From contig OZ244901.1 in the NCBI GenBank assembly GCA_965221545.1, positions 744,001 through 808,000 on the forward strand: DNA of 64,000 nucleotides, written 5' to 3'. Position 1 is the stretch's first letter. The number at the start of each line of letters is the position of its first letter. Source of the DNA: JAJEFO01 sp022819605 (GTDB lineage Bacteria; Pseudomonadota; Alphaproteobacteria; Rhodobacterales; Rhodobacteraceae). The notes below the pieces were generated by a model. The model searched no databases and was not told where the DNA came from. It saw nothing but the letters and a program-made list of their open reading frames with translations. The position numbers and the translations under genes were made by a program. This document shows, piece by piece, positions 43,419 to 52,006 of the stretch.

Positions 43419-43909
43419 TCCTGACGGCAAAAGCGTGGCTGTTGCGGGCCGATAGCCGGGCGCGGCTTTCGGAACCCGTTGCTCTTCGGCGATGCCGTCA
43501 CGGTGCCTGCCTTCCTGAATCTGCCATTGCTTTCGAATTCGTGCGTCCCAATTCTTCGAAGGTCAGCGCAGTCGATGGCGCATGGCTGACCCTGTGGGCT
43601 TTCGATATGTCAATGTGCCGCATGGGAGTGAGAATCGGTCGTGTAGGTCCCCGGCCATGACGATGAAGGCAGTGCTTCCCGGACAGGACAAGCCGTTCAG
43701 GACGGCGGCTGAAGGATTTCGGGGCGTGACCGCATGGTTTGAGCGTGAAGGAGGCTTGACGTCGGGCGGCATCGTGCGAATCCACGTGTCTGAAATGCGT
43801 GCTTGAGATCCGGGATGAAGGCGCTTGCGTTGCCCGAATTGCCGGTTTCCCGGCATCTGGCAAATGGATACACGGATAATTCACGGCATGACTCGATCGG
43901 GAGGATTTT
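43419..43909. other. Gap with one doubtful small frame, about 490 bases
   Basis: Between ftsH and folD. A 49-codon frame (43657-43806, starting MTMKAVLPGQDKPFR) is the only coherent candidate; its ribosome site is weak and it matches nothing I know. The folD promoter and GGGAGG ribosome site lie at the right end. Confidence 0.3.
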
Positions 43910-44812
43910 ATGGGTGCAAAGATAATTGATGGCAGGGAATTCGCGGCCGAAGTGCGCGGCAAAGTGAAGGATCACGTGACACGCCTGGCCAGCGAGCATG
44001 GCATTGCGCCCGGTCTTGCAGTGGTGCTGGTGGGCGAGGATCCGGCGAGCGAAGTCTACGTGCGTTCAAAGGGCAAGGCGACGGTTGAGGCCGGCATGAA
44101 GAGCGTCGAACACAAGCTTGCAGCAGACACGTCAGAACGCGAATTGCTGGCGCTGGTTGATCAATTGAACAACGACTCGTCCATACATGGCATCCTGGTG
44201 CAATTGCCGCTTCCGGAACATCTGAATGAGGATCTCGTCGTCAATGCAATTGATCCGGCAAAGGATGTTGATGGCTTCCACATCTCCAACGTGGGGCTTC
44301 TCGGCACTGGCCGGAAATCGATGGTGCCCTGCACGCCGCTCGGATGCCTGATGATGCTCAGGGACCACCACGGCAGCCTGTCAGGGCTGGACGCGGTGAT
44401 AATCGGCCGGTCCAACATCGTGGGCAGGCCGATGGCCCAGTTGCTGATTGGTGATAGCTGCACTGTGACGGTCGCACATTCGCGAACCAGGGATCTGCCG
44501 GAAGTCGTGCGGCGGGCGGACGTGGTCGTGGCTGCCGTCGGACGACCTGCAATGGTTCAAGGCGACTGGATCAAGCCAGGTGCCACCGTGATCGATGTGG
44601 GCATCAACAGGGTCGAGGCGCCGGAAAAGGGCGAAGGCAAGACGCGGCTCTTGGGCGACGTCGACTTCGAACGCGCTTCACGGGTGGCTGGTGCAATCAC
44701 TCCCGTTCCAGGTGGCGTGGGGCCGATGACAATTGCCTGCCTGCTTGCAAACACTTTGACGGCATGCTGTCGCTCGAACGGCATCCCGGAACCGGTGGGC
44801 TTGACGGCCTGA
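43910..44812 (+). CDS. folD: Bifunctional methylenetetrahydrofolate dehydrogenase/cyclohydrolase
   Basis: A 300-residue NADP-dependent enzyme interconverting methylene-, methenyl- and formyl-tetrahydrofolate. The signatures VLVGEDPASEVYVRSKGKA (catalytic lysine), VQLPLPEHL, DAVIIGRSNIVGRPMAQLL and the C-terminal PVPGGVGPMTIACLL are present. The ATG follows GGGAGG. Apparently transcribed on its own. Confidence 0.95.
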   Translation: MGAKIIDGREFAAEVRGKVKDHVTRLASEHGIAPGLAVVLVGEDPASEVYVRSKGKATVEAGMKSVEHKLAADTSERELLALVDQLNNDSSIHGILVQLPLPEHLNEDLVVNAIDPAKDVDGFHISNVGLLGTGRKSMVPCTPLGCLMMLRDHHGSLSGLDAVIIGRSNIVGRPMAQLLIGDSCTVTVAHSRTRDLPEVVRRADVVVAAVGRPAMVQGDWIKPGATVIDVGINRVEAPEKGEGKTRLLGDVDFERASRVAGAITPVPGGVGPMTIACLLANTLTACCRSNGIPEPVGLTA

Positions 44813-44926
44813 ATTGCATGCTGACACTTCCGGCCTCTGTCCGGCTTTGACCAGTGGCACTTGATTGCAAGATTCTATTGCAGTCTGGCTGGGGAAGCGT
44901 TGCCTGACCAAAGAGGAGGCGCTGGC

Positions 44927-45162
44927 ATGAGCACAAGCATCATCGTTCGCGACATTGATCCCGGTCGCCTTGGCACCGGCGCGAAGCCCGTCAGGTCGGG
45001 TCATCGATGGAAGAGCTGTTCCGATGGTTGATCCGTGAGCGGCGCCCAAAGACCGAAATTCGCCCGAAGCCGTCCGAGGCATTCGTCCGACACTTCGGAG
45101 TGGATCAAGTCATCAATATCGGTGTCGAAACCCTGAGTCTCTGGATAGTTGGACCACGATGA
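44927..45162 (+). pseudogene. Frameshifted FitA/VapB-like antitoxin
   Basis: An ATG with a good AGGAGG site starts MSTSIIVRDIDPGRLG and ends early. One base added near position 45006 would join it to an overlapping frame (45007-45162) reading MEELFRWLIRERRPKTEIRP and SEAFVRHFGVDQV. Together this matches the FitA/ribbon-helix-helix antitoxin layout: an xIxIRDLD start, a G-R-SMEEEvR-LLRE block, then a short C-terminal toxin-contact segment. No VapC/PIN toxin is recognisable downstream. Best read as a broken antitoxin; a sequencing error would make it intact. Confidence 0.45.
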
Positions 45163-45310
45163 GTTGGTTCCCAAGTGCGGCGACCGGTATGCCGGGGAGA
45201 CGTGGCCTGCCGCTGAAATCACCTTTCTGCGCTTGGCGATGACGAAGCGTCCTTGCATGAAGGGCGTCGGCAGGATTTGCCATCGGGTTCGTTGACGGCT
45301 GGTGCATTGT
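45163..45310. other. Short gap between the antitoxin remnant and pdeM
   Basis: No gene supported. This is where a toxin gene would sit; no PIN-domain motif is visible in any frame. Confidence 0.3.
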
Positions 45311-45970
45311 TCACTGCGCATTCGGGACGGGCGCTGGCAATACTTGCGTCCCGGTGAGATACGCCATTGCGTGCCTGGAAAAGAGGTCGCGCAGCGCGGG
45401 TGCCGTCCAGTCGAGCCCTCCAGTATAGCAACCATAGGCGGGCAAAATCAGTCGCGTCTCGTCAACCATGAAGCAGGGCCGGGACGTGCCGCGGATACGC
45501 GCCTTGGGATGGAAGTGGCCGGAGATTTCCCCCGGTCCGGCGTCGCTTTCGGCAATGTGCCGGAAAACGAAGGGATCGAGCAGAAACTCGTTCAGGTGCG
45601 AGCCGCCTAGATAGGCAGGTCCGGGATCGTGGTTGCCTTCGAGCCAAATCCACTGCCTGCCTTCCTGCAGTTGGATGACCTTCGTTCGAATGGTCTCGGA
45701 AAGCGCGCCAGCGGCAGCGAGGTCGTCAAAACTGTCGCCCAGGCACAGCACGATTTCCGGCTGCAACGCGTCCAGGTCCGAGGCAAGGCGCGCGAGCGTC
45801 TCGTCAGCGTCGTAAGGCGGCAGAAGCGTTCCGCTCCTCCGGGCGATTCGCTCTGATTTCCCTATGTGCAGGTCGGCCACTGCCAGAAGCTCTCTTGATG
45901 CCCAATGCAACGCGCCAGACGGGAGCAGCGTCAGGGATTCCCCGCAGAATCGGATATTGCGAGCGTTCAT
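45311..45970 (-). CDS. pdeM: PdeM-type metallophosphoesterase (ligase-associated)
   Basis: A 219-residue calcineurin-type phosphoesterase. Metal motifs are VADLHIGKSERIARRSGTLLPPYD, CLGDSFDDL, EGNHDPGP and GHFHPKAR. The family is usually encoded beside an ATP-dependent DNA ligase, an Lhr-type helicase and an exonuclease as part of a DNA repair set; none of these partners is within this window. Divergent from trmB. Confidence 0.85.
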   Translation of the reverse strand: MNARNIRFCGESLTLLPSGALHWASRELLAVADLHIGKSERIARRSGTLLPPYDADETLARLASDLDALQPEIVLCLGDSFDDLAAAGALSETIRTKVIQLQEGRQWIWLEGNHDPGPAYLGGSHLNEFLLDPFVFRHIAESDAGPGEISGHFHPKARIRGTSRPCFMVDETRLILPAYGCYTGGLDWTAPALRDLFSRHAMAYLTGTQVLPAPVPNAQ

Positions 45971-46042
45971 GATCCGTTCTTATTGCTGGCTTTCGAGAGA
46001 GGCAAGGCTTGACGGGTGCGTGCGTGCTTGCGAAATGCGCCC

Positions 46043-46756
46043 ATGGTCCGCAAACCTCCCTCCGACGCGCCTCGGCGGAACCTGTACGGACGTGCTCGCG
46101 GCCGGGGCTTGCGCGCAAGCCAGAAGCGCTATCTTGGCGATCTCGGACAGGTTGGACTGGCAGGCGTCAGGCGAGACGAGAATCCCGGGCGCAAAAAACT
46201 GGATCTCAAGGCAATGTTTGGAGACCGACCTGTCTGGCTGGAAGTGGGATTCGGCGGTGGCGAGCACTTGGTGCACCAGGCGGCACGGAACCCAGGCGTC
46301 GGATTTGTCGCGGCAGAGCCCTACATTAACGGCGTGGCAAAGCTCCTCGGCAAGATCAGGTCGGCTGGAGTCGGGAACGTCCGAATCCATCCGGGTGATG
46401 CACGGGACCTGATGGACGTGCTGCCCGACCAGTCCGTGGCCAGGGCATTTCTTCTCTATCCGGATCCTTGGCCGAAAAAGAAGCACCACAAGCGGCGCTT
46501 CGTGACACCGGAACACCTGAATCCTCTCCATTCGATAATGGCGCCGGGCGCCCGGTTCAGGATCTCGACAGACATTCCTGACTACGTGCGCCAAGCCATG
46601 GAGGAAGTGCCGAAGGCTGGATTTGTTTGGCAGGCGGAACGTCCTGATGACTGGCGAAAGCCATGGGAGGATTGGCTCCCAACCCGTTACGAGCAGAAAG
46701 CGGTGCGGGAGGGCCGGACGCCCACCTATCTGACGTTCAGGAAGCCCGGTGCCTGA
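46043..46756 (+). CDS. trmB: tRNA (guanine-N7)-methyltransferase
   Basis: A 237-residue SAM-dependent enzyme methylating G46 of tRNAs. The SAM motif VWLEVGFGGGEHLVHQA and the family signature AFLLYPDPWPKKKHHKRRFV are present, with the C-terminal TRYEQKAVREGRTPTYL. The N-terminus (RRNLYGRARGRGL) matches alphaproteobacterial TrmB. Confidence 0.95.
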   Translation: MVRKPPSDAPRRNLYGRARGRGLRASQKRYLGDLGQVGLAGVRRDENPGRKKLDLKAMFGDRPVWLEVGFGGGEHLVHQAARNPGVGFVAAEPYINGVAKLLGKIRSAGVGNVRIHPGDARDLMDVLPDQSVARAFLLYPDPWPKKKHHKRRFVTPEHLNPLHSIMAPGARFRISTDIPDYVRQAMEEVPKAGFVWQAERPDDWRKPWEDWLPTRYEQKAVREGRTPTYLTFRKPGA

Positions 46757-46872
46757 AGGCATGGTACGCTCTGTACCATGGACCGGCATCGCGTTTCGGT
46801 GGCGAACCAAGCGCAACGGTGGACCCTTGTCATGCTCTGGTCTAATGAACCGTGGACGATGAAGGAATGTCG

Positions 46873-48234
46873 ATGTCGGGAACCGGTGCACCTGAACCGA
46901 TGATTGCGCGTCGATCCGGTGCGCTCACGGGAGAAGCGCACGTGCCGGGCGATAAGTCGATTTCGCATCGATCGCTGATTCTAGGTGCGATGTGCGTTGG
47001 CGAGACCCGGATCGAGGGACTTCTCGAAGGCGAGGACGTGCTGGCCACCGCCGCCGCGATGCGTGCATTCGGCTCCGAAGTTGCCGATTTGGGCGAGTGT
47101 GGCTGGTCCGTTCACGGGTTGGGCGTGGGCGGCTTCGGTGAGCCTGCGGACGTGATCGACTGCGGGAATTCCGGGACTGGCGCGCGCCTGGTCATGGGCG
47201 CGATGGCAACCACGCCGATCACGGCAACCTTCACGGGCGATGCATCCCTTCGTTCGCGTCCGATGGGCCGGGTCACCGAACCTCTTGCCGAATTCGGAGC
47301 GCGGGCCGTTGGCCAGTCTGGCGGACGGCTGCCGATGACGATCACGGGCGCGAAGGATCCTGTACCGGTCAACTACATCATGCCGGTTGCGTCCGCGCAG
47401 GTGAAGTCGGCCATCCTCCTCGCAGGGCTCAACGCGCCCGGCGAAACGGTCGTGATCGAGCGGGAAGCCACGCGTGACCATACGGAAAGGATGCTCAGGG
47501 GCTTCGGGGCGGACATCGACGTCAATGCAGAGGCTGGCGGGCGCGTCATCACGCTAAAGGGCCATGCCGAGCTTCGGCCGCAAGCCATTTCCGTGCCGCG
47601 CGATCCATCTTCCGCGGCCTTTCCTGTGGCGGCCGCACTGATCGTCGAGGGATCGGACGTGCTGGTGCCAAATGTCGGGATAAATCCGACCCGTACCGGC
47701 TTCTATTCCACGCTCCGCGAGATGGGGGCCGACCTGACCTTTGAAAACGAGCGCGAGGAAGGGGGTGAACCGGTCGCGGATATTCGTGCGCGCTTTTCCC
47801 CTGATCTCAAGGGAATCGAGGTACCTCCTGAACGCGCGGCTTCCATGATCGACGAGTACCCGATCCTCTCGGTCGTCAGTGCCTTCGCCGAAGGGCGCAC
47901 CATCATGCGGGGCGTGGGGGAACTCCGGGTGAAGGAAAGTGACCGGATCGACGCTATGGCAACCGGTCTCCGCGCCGTTGGAGGGACTGTCAGGGAAGGC
48001 GAGGACTGGTGGGAGGTCGAGGGCATGGGCCCTGCGGGCGTACCGGGCGGAGCTCGTGTCGAGGCGTGCCTGGATCACCGCATTGCCATGTCGTTTCTCT
48101 CTCTTGGCCTCGGAGCGAAGGAAGCGGTGACGGTGGACGACGCCATGCCGATCGCCACGTCGTTTCCGACATTCACGACGCTCATGAAGGAACTGGGGGC
48201 CTCGTTCGAACCGATTCAAGCAGAGCAGGCCTGA
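46873..48234 (+). CDS. aroA: 3-phosphoshikimate 1-carboxyvinyltransferase (EPSP synthase), class II
   Basis: A 453-residue enzyme of the shikimate pathway. It aligns along its length with the class II (CP4-type) enzymes: HVPGDKSISHRSLILGAM, PMASAQ-like PVASAQVKSAILLAGLN, RDPSSAAFPVAAALIVEGSDV and LRVKESDRIDAMATGL. At the site where CP4 has alanine next to the PEP pocket this protein has glycine (NSGTGAR, Gly101). ATG 46873 has AAGGA six bases before it; ATG 46867 and GTG 46852 are in frame upstream. Confidence 0.94.
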   Translation: MSGTGAPEPMIARRSGALTGEAHVPGDKSISHRSLILGAMCVGETRIEGLLEGEDVLATAAAMRAFGSEVADLGECGWSVHGLGVGGFGEPADVIDCGNSGTGARLVMGAMATTPITATFTGDASLRSRPMGRVTEPLAEFGARAVGQSGGRLPMTITGAKDPVPVNYIMPVASAQVKSAILLAGLNAPGETVVIEREATRDHTERMLRGFGADIDVNAEAGGRVITLKGHAELRPQAISVPRDPSSAAFPVAAALIVEGSDVLVPNVGINPTRTGFYSTLREMGADLTFENEREEGGEPVADIRARFSPDLKGIEVPPERAASMIDEYPILSVVSAFAEGRTIMRGVGELRVKESDRIDAMATGLRAVGGTVREGEDWWEVEGMGPAGVPGGARVEACLDHRIAMSFLSLGLGAKEAVTVDDAMPIATSFPTFTTLMKELGASFEPIQAEQA

Positions 48235-48294
48235 TTCACGAGAATCCGTTGGCAGGCCAACCTCTCCAACCGCAGTCTTTGACACTCGCGGGAA

Positions 48295-48319
48295 CGCTGC
48301 ATTTGAATTTCATGCAGCG
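48295..48319. other. Hairpin between the convergent aroA and sat-cysC genes
   Basis: A perfect 8-base inverted repeat CGCTGCAT/ATGCAGCG with a 9-base loop, overlapping the last codons and stop of sat-cysC. There is no T-run on either strand, so it is at best a weak or Rho-assisted terminator. Confidence 0.35.
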
Positions 48320-50016
48320 ACAAGGCCCATCTGCTCCAATTTCAGGAGCACCTGCTGCGCGCAGTGGTCGACTTCGACGTGTTCGGTTTCAAGCTTCAAC
48401 TCCGGGTTTTTCGGCACGTCATAGGGATCCGAAATGCCGGTGAACTCCTTGATCTTGCCGTCCCTTGCGAGCTTGTACAGCCCTTTCCGGTCGCGTCGCT
48501 CGCATTCCTCGATTGACGTGGCCACGTGCACCTCGACGAAGGCGCCGAAATTCTCGATCTCCTCCCGCACGGCCCGCCTCGCTGCGGCATAGGGGGCGAT
48601 CGGGGCGCAGATGGCGATCCCCCCGTTCTTCGTGATCTCAGACGCGACGAATCCGATGCGGCGAATGTTAAGGTCCCGGTGCTCTTTCGAGAATCCCAGT
48701 TCGCTGGACAGGTTCTTGCGGACAATGTCTCCGTCAAGAAGCGTGACCGGGCGGCCTCCCATTTCCATGAGCTTGACCAGGAGCGCATTCGCGATTGTCG
48801 ACTTCCCTGAACCGGAAAATCCGGTGAAGAAGACCGTGAAGCCCTGCTGGGAGCGGGGCGGGTAGCGGCGTCGGAGTTCTCGTGTGACCTCGGGAAAGGT
48901 AAACCAGTCCGGCACTTCGAGACCTTCGCGCAGCCGGCGTCGGAGTTCGGAACCGCTGATGTCCAGAACGGTCAACCCTTCCTCGATCTCGTCGGCCTGC
49001 ATGTACTGGGCGCGTTCCTGCACGAAGACCATGTGCTTGAAGTCGACCATTTCAATGCCGACCTCGTCTTCGAACTCCCGAAACAGGTTCTGCGCTTCGT
49101 AGGGACCATAGAACGGCTTGCCTTCCGAGTTCTTTCCCGGCCCGGCGTGATCTCGGCCCACGATCATGTGGGTGCAACCATGATTCCTGCGGATGAGTCC
49201 GTGCCAGACCGCTTCTCTCGGACCGGCCATTCGCATGGCAAGGTTGAGCAGGCTCAGCGCCGCCGTGGAAGACGGGTACTTGTCGAGCACGGCTTCATAG
49301 CATCTTACACGCGTGAAGTGATCGACGTCGCCGGGCTTCGTCATGCCCACGACCGGGTGAATCAGGAGATTGGCGGCCGTTTCCCGCGCCGCCCGAAACG
49401 TCAGTTCCTGATGCGCTCGGTGCAGAGGATTGCGGGTCTGGAACGCAACGATGCGGTGCCAGCCGAGTTTCCTAAAATGCGCGCGAAGCTCGTTTGGCGA
49501 GTCCCGGCGCACCCTGAAGTCGTAGTGTGCGGGCAACTGGAAGCCGGTCACCGGCCCGCCCAGATAGACCGGGCCTGCCGCGTGACGCAGATAGCTGGCC
49601 GCGGGGTGCGCGAGGTCATCGGTCCCCAGGACATTCTTCGCTTCCCGCGACTTGTCCGGGTGCCATCGGTCGGTGACCTTCATGGTTGCGAGAATCACGC
49701 CTTCCTGATCGCGAAGGGCAATGTCGCTGCCGAGATCGACGCTCTTGGCAAAGTTCGCCGAGACATCAAGCGTAACAGGGACAGGCCAGAGCGTTCCGTC
49801 GGCAAGCCGCATCCTGTCGACGACGCTGTCGTAGTCGTCTTCAACCAGGAATCCCTTCAACGGATGGAATCCGCCGTTCATCAGGAGTTCGATGTCGCAG
49901 ATCTGGCGCGGCGTCAGATCCCAGCTAGGCAGCCCTGCAGCATCTTCCTTGAGTTCCTGCGCCATGTTCCACGGAACAAGCAGTTCCGGAATGAAAAAGT
50001 GATTCGAAGTCGGCAT
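48310..50016 (-). CDS. sat-cysC: Bifunctional sulfate adenylyltransferase/adenylylsulfate kinase
   Basis: A 568-residue fusion. The N-terminal two thirds is an ATP sulfurylase (QTRNPLHRAHQELTFRAA and GRDHAGPG motifs); the C-terminal part from about residue 395 is an APS kinase with Walker A GFSGSGKSTIANALL, DGDIVRKNLSSELGFSKEHRDLNIRRIG and FTGISDPYDVP. It makes APS and then PAPS in the cytoplasm for sulfate assimilation or sulfation. The single-gene fusion is typical of Rhodobacterales. It follows trxB on the same strand; thioredoxin would feed PAPS reduction. Confidence 0.94.
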   Translation of the reverse strand: MPTSNHFFIPELLVPWNMAQELKEDAAGLPSWDLTPRQICDIELLMNGGFHPLKGFLVEDDYDSVVDRMRLADGTLWPVPVTLDVSANFAKSVDLGSDIALRDQEGVILATMKVTDRWHPDKSREAKNVLGTDDLAHPAASYLRHAAGPVYLGGPVTGFQLPAHYDFRVRRDSPNELRAHFRKLGWHRIVAFQTRNPLHRAHQELTFRAARETAANLLIHPVVGMTKPGDVDHFTRVRCYEAVLDKYPSSTAALSLLNLAMRMAGPREAVWHGLIRRNHGCTHMIVGRDHAGPGKNSEGKPFYGPYEAQNLFREFEDEVGIEMVDFKHMVFVQERAQYMQADEIEEGLTVLDISGSELRRRLREGLEVPDWFTFPEVTRELRRRYPPRSQQGFTVFFTGFSGSGKSTIANALLVKLMEMGGRPVTLLDGDIVRKNLSSELGFSKEHRDLNIRRIGFVASEITKNGGIAICAPIAPYAAARRAVREEIENFGAFVEVHVATSIEECERRDRKGLYKLARDGKIKEFTGISDPYDVPKNPELKLETEHVEVDHCAQQVLLKLEQMGLVAA

Positions 50017-50182
50017 GTCAGGCTCGGTGCGTTGTCTTGGAATGCGCCCTCCTAGACAGCGACATGCATGGAAGGCAAGCCGTTCTTTGCACTCGAACCA
50101 TCAATGCCACGAACGGATTGCGGCCACGGGTCATCCGCCTTCGCCGAGGCGCCCAACCAACCGGACTCGCCCTGATCCGCGG

Positions 50183-51148
50183 TCACTCGGCAGCTATTTC
50201 CGCATCGCGCTCTTGTTCGGCAAGGAAGCGTTCGGCTTCAAGGGCCGCCATGCAGCCCATGCCGGCCGAAGTGACGGCTTGGCGATACACGTGATCGGTG
50301 ATGTCGCCGGCGGCGAACACGCCGGGGACCGACGTGGCCGTCGAGTCGGGTGCGGTCACGGCGTAGCCGCCGCTGTGCAGTTCGAGGCTGTCCTTGACCA
50401 GTTCGTTCGAAGGCGTGTGGCCGATGGCGATGAATACCCCCTTGCAGGGGATCCCGGTGATCTTCCCGGTCTTGACGTGCTTCACTCTCACGCCCTCGAC
50501 GGACTTTGGTTCCTCCGTTCCGAAGACTTCATCCAAAACATGATCCCAGAGCACCTCGATCTTCTCGTGGTTGAATAGCCGGTGCTGAAGGATCTTTTCG
50601 GCACGCAGCTCGTCCCGGCGATGCACCAGGGTAACCTTGGACGCGAAGTTGGTCAGAAAGAGTGCTTCCTCGACAGCCGTATTGCCTCCGCCGACAACAA
50701 CGACGTGCTCGCCGCGAAAGAAGAACCCGTCGCAGGTGGCGCAGGCCGAGACGCCATAGCCCTTGAATGCCTCCTCCGAGGCAAGGCCCAGCCATCTTGC
50801 CTGCGCCCCCGTTGCCATGATGACGGTGTCGGCAGTGTAAATGGTGCCCGTATCGCCGTTTGCACGAAATGGCCTGCGCGAGAGGTCGAGCGACTGAATG
50901 TGATCAGAGACGATTTCGGTGCCGACGGCACGTGCATGTTCCTCCATGTTCGCCATCAAGCCGGGACCCTGGATGTTGCTTTCGCCGGGCCAGTTTTCGA
51001 CGTCGGTCGTGATCATGAGCTGGCCGCCTGGCTGCACGCCCTGTACCAGGAGCGGATCGAGCATCGCGCGGCTCGCATAGACAGCGGCAGTGTAGCCCGC
51101 TGGACCCGACCCGATGATCAGGACTTTCGTGTGTCGCGTGTTGCTCAA
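50183..51148 (-). CDS. trxB: Thioredoxin-disulfide reductase
   Basis: A 321-residue FAD/NADPH flavoprotein. The FAD motif VLIIGSGPAGYTAAVYASRA, redox-active CATC (136-139), NADPH motif VVVVGGGNTAVEEALFL and C-terminal GVFAAGDITDHVYRQ are intact. It is divergent from an Lrp-type regulator, an arrangement common in Rhodobacterales. Confidence 0.95.
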   Translation of the reverse strand: MSNTRHTKVLIIGSGPAGYTAAVYASRAMLDPLLVQGVQPGGQLMITTDVENWPGESNIQGPGLMANMEEHARAVGTEIVSDHIQSLDLSRRPFRANGDTGTIYTADTVIMATGAQARWLGLASEEAFKGYGVSACATCDGFFFRGEHVVVVGGGNTAVEEALFLTNFASKVTLVHRRDELRAEKILQHRLFNHEKIEVLWDHVLDEVFGTEEPKSVEGVRVKHVKTGKITGIPCKGVFIAIGHTPSNELVKDSLELHSGGYAVTAPDSTATSVPGVFAAGDITDHVYRQAVTSAGMGCMAALEAERFLAEQERDAEIAAE

Positions 51149-51362
51149 GGCAGGTGCCTCCCCGGAAGAATGTTGAACCGATATAGTCCGGGAAGCCGTT
51201 CATCGAAAGTGTCTTTGGCGCCGAGGTTTTCGCTTGAAGCTCTCGGCGGACCAACTCGGCAGCGCGATGACTCCCACGCGACATGACGGGCAATCAAGGC
51301 GGACAGGGTTGAGCGTCCCGAAGGGTGCCACATCATTGAATGCGAGGACAAGGATAACGAAA

Positions 51363-51392
51363 TTGCGCAAGTGCGACACATTATTGCGCGAA
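51363..51392. promoter_or_regulatory. Paired TTGCGC sites in the trxB-lrp intergenic region
   Basis: The palindrome TTGCGCAA (51363-51370) and the related TTGCGCGAA (51384-51392) are spaced 21 bases apart, about two helical turns, 45-75 bases upstream of the lrp start. This is what an autoregulatory Lrp/AsnC site might look like, but the motif is not a textbook Lrp consensus. Confidence 0.3.
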
Positions 51393-51437
51393 ACCAGCCA
51401 GTCCGGTAAGATTCTGCAGACGAGGGAGCAGACGAAC

Positions 51438-51938
51438 ATGCCAGGCGACAGGCTCGACGCAATCGACCGAAAGATACTTGCGGAATTGCAGGCCAATGGC
51501 CGCATGACCAATGTCGAGTTGGCTCGACGGGTGGGCATTTCCGCTCCGCCTTGCCTTCGCAGGGTTCGAGCCCTTGAGGACCAAGGGCTTATTCGGGGCT
51601 ATCACGCCCTGGTTGATGCCCGCGCATTGGGCTTCGAAGTGCAGGTCTTCGTCATGGTTGGACTGCACAGCCAGGCGGAAGTGGACCTGAGCACATTCGA
51701 GACGCGTTGCCGGAACTGGCCCCTTGTCCGAGAGTGCAGCATGCTCAATGGGGAAGTGGATTTCATCCTAAAGTGCGTGGCTCCAGATCTCTCGACCTTT
51801 CAACGATTCCTGACCGATGAACTGACGTCGGCGCCAAACGTGATCTCGATCAAGACTTCCCTCGTGATTCGGTCCGCCAAGGATGAACCTGCAGTGCCGT
51901 TTGACGTGCTCGAAGAGCGGCAAGTCGAGATCGTGTGA
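51438..51938 (+). CDS. Lrp/AsnC-family transcriptional regulator
   Basis: A 166-residue regulator, normal size. The ATG at 51438 follows GAGGGAG. Helix-turn-helix: DRKILAELQANGRMTNVELARRVGISAPPCLRRVRALE (about residues 8-45). The C-terminal RAM domain contains GEVDFILKCVAPDLSTFQRFLTDEL. Divergent from trxB; the effector is probably an amino acid. Confidence 0.92.
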   Translation: MPGDRLDAIDRKILAELQANGRMTNVELARRVGISAPPCLRRVRALEDQGLIRGYHALVDARALGFEVQVFVMVGLHSQAEVDLSTFETRCRNWPLVRECSMLNGEVDFILKCVAPDLSTFQRFLTDELTSAPNVISIKTSLVIRSAKDEPAVPFDVLEERQVEIV

Positions 51939-52006
51939 CGCCCGGGGGTGGTGGACTGTGGCGCTCTTGCCGTCCGTGGCTTCGGGAACCGGTGAGACTT
52001 TCGCGT

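Noticed and set aside
43657..43806. A 49-codon frame between ftsH and folD
   Set aside because: Weak ribosome site, no known relative; recorded only as part of the gap.
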